A DNA stretch of 64,000 bases. It comes from Neobacillus bataviensis LMG 21833 (GTDB taxonomy: Bacteria > Bacillota > Bacilli > Bacillales > Cytobacillaceae). Below, piece after piece: positions 62,472-64,000 of the stretch. Both the position numbers and the translations under genes were made by a program. The stretch covers positions 52,657 through 116,656 of the forward strand of contig NZ_AJLS01000097.1 in assembly GCF_000307875.1 (NCBI RefSeq). The letters run 5' to 3'. Under the pieces are notes generated by a model. That model was not told the origin of the DNA, ran no database searches, and saw nothing but the letters and a program-made list of their open reading frames with translations. How positions within the stretch are numbered: position 1 is the stretch's first letter; the number at the start of each line of letters is the position of its first letter.

Positions 62472-63140
62472 ATGAATACAGATTTTCTAGTAAAAGAACA
62501 AGTAATTAATGCTTTACAGTTTAGACATGCAACTAAAAATTTCGATAACAGCAAAAAAATTTCAGAAGAGGATTTTAACTTTATACTTGAAGCGGGAAGG
62601 TTATCTCCAAGCTCATTAGGTTTTGAACCTTGGAAATTTTTAATTATACAAAATCCTGAATTAAGGGAACGACTAAAGGAAGTTTCTTTGGGTGCAGTAA
62701 GTCAACTTGATACCGCAAGTCATTTTATAATCATACTAAGTCGCACTGATGTTAGATATGACTCTGATTATATTTTTAAACATATGAAAAGCGTTCAAAA
62801 GATGCCAGATGAAATTATGGAGTTTATATCCAATGCTCTAAAAGATACGCAAGAAGCCCGTGGAATTATAAACAACGAACGAGCATTAAATGATTGGTCT
62901 TCTAAACAAAGTTATATTGCTATGGCTAACATGATGACATCTGCTGCTCTTATTGGAATAGATTCCTGTCCAATGGAAGGCTTTAATTATGATGAAGTGG
63001 AAAATATCCTAAAAGAAGAAAATTTAATTAAAGGGGAAAATTGGAAGCCATCGGTAATGGTAGCTTTTGGCTATAGAAAGGAAGATCCAAAACGTGCTAA
63101 AACCAGAAGAAATTTAGATGAAATTATAGAATTTGTATAA
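62472..63140 (+). CDS. NfsB-type NAD(P)H nitroreductase
   Basis: A 222-residue FMN oxidoreductase from ATG 62472, nine bases after GGAG. FRHATKNFDNSKKI and RLSPSSLGFEPWKFLII bind FMN, and GIDSCPMEGFNYDEVENIL is the NfsB C-terminal block. It reduces nitro compounds or quinones by two-electron steps and is probably induced through the adjacent Rrf2 regulator. Confidence 0.92.
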   Translation: MNTDFLVKEQVINALQFRHATKNFDNSKKISEEDFNFILEAGRLSPSSLGFEPWKFLIIQNPELRERLKEVSLGAVSQLDTASHFIIILSRTDVRYDSDYIFKHMKSVQKMPDEIMEFISNALKDTQEARGIINNERALNDWSSKQSYIAMANMMTSAALIGIDSCPMEGFNYDEVENILKEENLIKGENWKPSVMVAFGYRKEDPKRAKTRRNLDEIIEFV

Positions 63141-63168
63141 AGAATAATGATAAAAAGATAGCTAAAGA

Positions 63169-63206
63169 TTAAGGTAACTCCATTTTTGAGTTACCTTAAT
63201 TTATTT
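63169..63206 (+). terminator. terminator after nitroreductase gene
   Basis: TTAAGGTAACTC and GAGTTACCTTAA are perfect arms with a seven-base loop, followed by TTTATTTTTT. Confidence 0.9.
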
Positions 63207-63581
63207 TTTTATACATTATCAGTTTTTTTCTATATCTTCCGTTGCAATTACTGCATGTATCTTTATTACACATTTTGAGATTGGTCATTTTAAGAATACA
63301 TATAAAGGCATGGTTAAAGATTTAAAATAAATATTGATTAAAAACTCCGTTCTTTCCATATACAACAGCTGTATTAAAAACCGTTATTTTGAAAAATAGA
63401 TTGATCAAAATGACTTTTTTCTGTTTGATTAAATATCAATTTTTCTTAATAAAATTTGATCATTTTTTATTAAACTAAAGCACCCGATAGTTTAAGTGTA
63501 ATATTTCACAATTTATATTAATAAAAAAGGCGAACTTCATCTGAAGAATCGCACACGTTAGATTAACAAGGGCTTTCTACT
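63207..63581. other. AT-rich intergenic region with a repeat core
   Basis: No gene seen. A dispersed-repeat core (GCACCCGATAGTTTAAGTGTAATATTTCACAA) is at 63480-63511, followed by GCACACGTTAGATTAAC at 63551-63567. Confidence 0.5.
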
Positions 63582-63962
63582 TTAATTCTCACTATCTTTG
63601 ATTTCAATCTTTAACCCTTTGATTTTTGGTGGATATGATTCGAGAATAGGTCCACCATACCAAACTGATACATTCTGACCTACTTCTAATTCGTCTAACA
63701 TTGTTTCCTCATCTACTCCTACGTGTATTAACGTACCTGTATCAAACATTTGGTGATCCTTTGTCACTTCAAGTAAAAAGCCCCTGTTAGATGTCTGTTT
63801 TTTAACGTAACCCTCAACACCAGGACCAGTAATTTCTTCACTGTTGGCTACCTTTTCTCTGTCGCTCTTTTTAGTATCAATGCTTTCATTGTTCGAGCAA
63901 CCTAGAATCATAACTAAAAGGCTAGCTACCACTAATGAGACTGTTTGTTTTTTATTTAACAT
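63582..63962 (-). CDS. DUF3221-like lipoprotein
   Basis: A 126-residue lipoprotein from ATG 63962 after GGAGGAGG. The signal peptide ends in the lipobox MILGC (Cys 21). The mature part is a small OB-like beta domain: GPGVEGYVKKQTSNRGFLLE, then ELEVGQNVSVWYGGPILESYPP (quoted in part), the pattern of Bacillus DUF3221 proteins. Anchored outside the cell membrane; function unknown. Confidence 0.8.
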   Translation of the reverse strand: MLNKKQTVSLVVASLLVMILGCSNNESIDTKKSDREKVANSEEITGPGVEGYVKKQTSNRGFLLEVTKDHQMFDTGTLIHVGVDEETMLDELEVGQNVSVWYGGPILESYPPKIKGLKIEIKDSEN

Positions 63963-64000
63963 AACATCCTCCTCCATTTAAACGTAAGCGTCAAATAGCC

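Noticed and set aside
1..64000. tRNA, rRNA, replication origin, IS transposase or integrase genes
   Set aside because: Scanned both strands by eye for tRNA cloverleaf signatures, rRNA stretches and DDE or tyrosine-recombinase motifs; none was supported.

Overview
The window looks like the chromosome of an aerobic, spore-forming member of the Bacillaceae. Base composition is low-GC, ribosome-binding sites are strong AGGAGG/GGGG types with frequent TTG and GTG starts, there is a T-box leucine leader, and there are spore genes (CotD-like coat protein, CwlJ/SleB-type hydrolase, GerP-like protein, Cse60-like protein). I cannot fix the genus. No rRNA or tRNA gene was seen.

Region 1 (1-670) is the 5' end of a leuA-type gene behind a promoter and a T-box leader with a probable Leu CUC specifier. 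Region 2 (671-34722) is about 34 kb in which every gene lies on the minus strand with short gaps or ATGA overlaps. It reads as one catabolic super-cluster for an organic acid that is handled as CoA thioesters. It holds five acyl-CoA dehydrogenases (two heteromeric pairs, one at each end, plus one single), three minus-strand crotonases, a MaoC hydratase, three CaiB/BaiF-type CoA transferases or racemases, a family I CoA transferase, a two-subunit NDP-forming acyl-CoA synthetase, a dienoyl-CoA-reductase-like SDR, an epimerase-like VOC protein, a thioesterase, a Nudix hydrolase and a nitroreductase. It also has AtuA with its small partner, a metal-dependent cyclase, a TRAP transporter, two other permeases and an IclR regulator. 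AtuA and a racemase-like protein hint at a branched or isoprenoid substrate, but no carboxylase of the classical Atu pathway is present, so the substrate is unknown. The promoter upstream of 34722 has near-consensus -35 and -10 boxes, a CcpA cre-like site in its spacer and a palindromic operator. A divergent crotonase and an MFS transporter (35040-37147) complete the locus.

The most striking content is two selenoproteins of the UGSC type inside this cluster. Each is cut by an in-frame UGA that automated callers read as a stop. Thirteen nucleotides after each UGA the RNA can form a 6-bp hairpin with the same AGUGU loop, and the two stems differ by compensatory changes, which is strong evidence for a bacterial SECIS. 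One copy (5704-6291) is a separate gene next to a thioredoxin-reductase-like flavoprotein and a partner gene (4652-5707). The other (12771-14426) is fused to a homologue of that same partner. The selenocysteine machinery itself is not in the window.

Region 3 (37300-64000) is gene-poor accessory chromosome. It carries an orphan PmeII-like restriction endonuclease bracketed by palindromic repeats, isolated housekeeping and stress genes, several small regulators with their target genes (HxlR, Rrf2, MocR/PdxR type), and many decayed genes: MazG-like, zinc-ribbon, MFS fragment, VOC, MarR, and membrane-protein remnants. A dispersed intergenic repeat family recurs at least nine times between 42.6 and 63.5 kb. 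A possible structured RNA lies between two terminators at 58748-58882.
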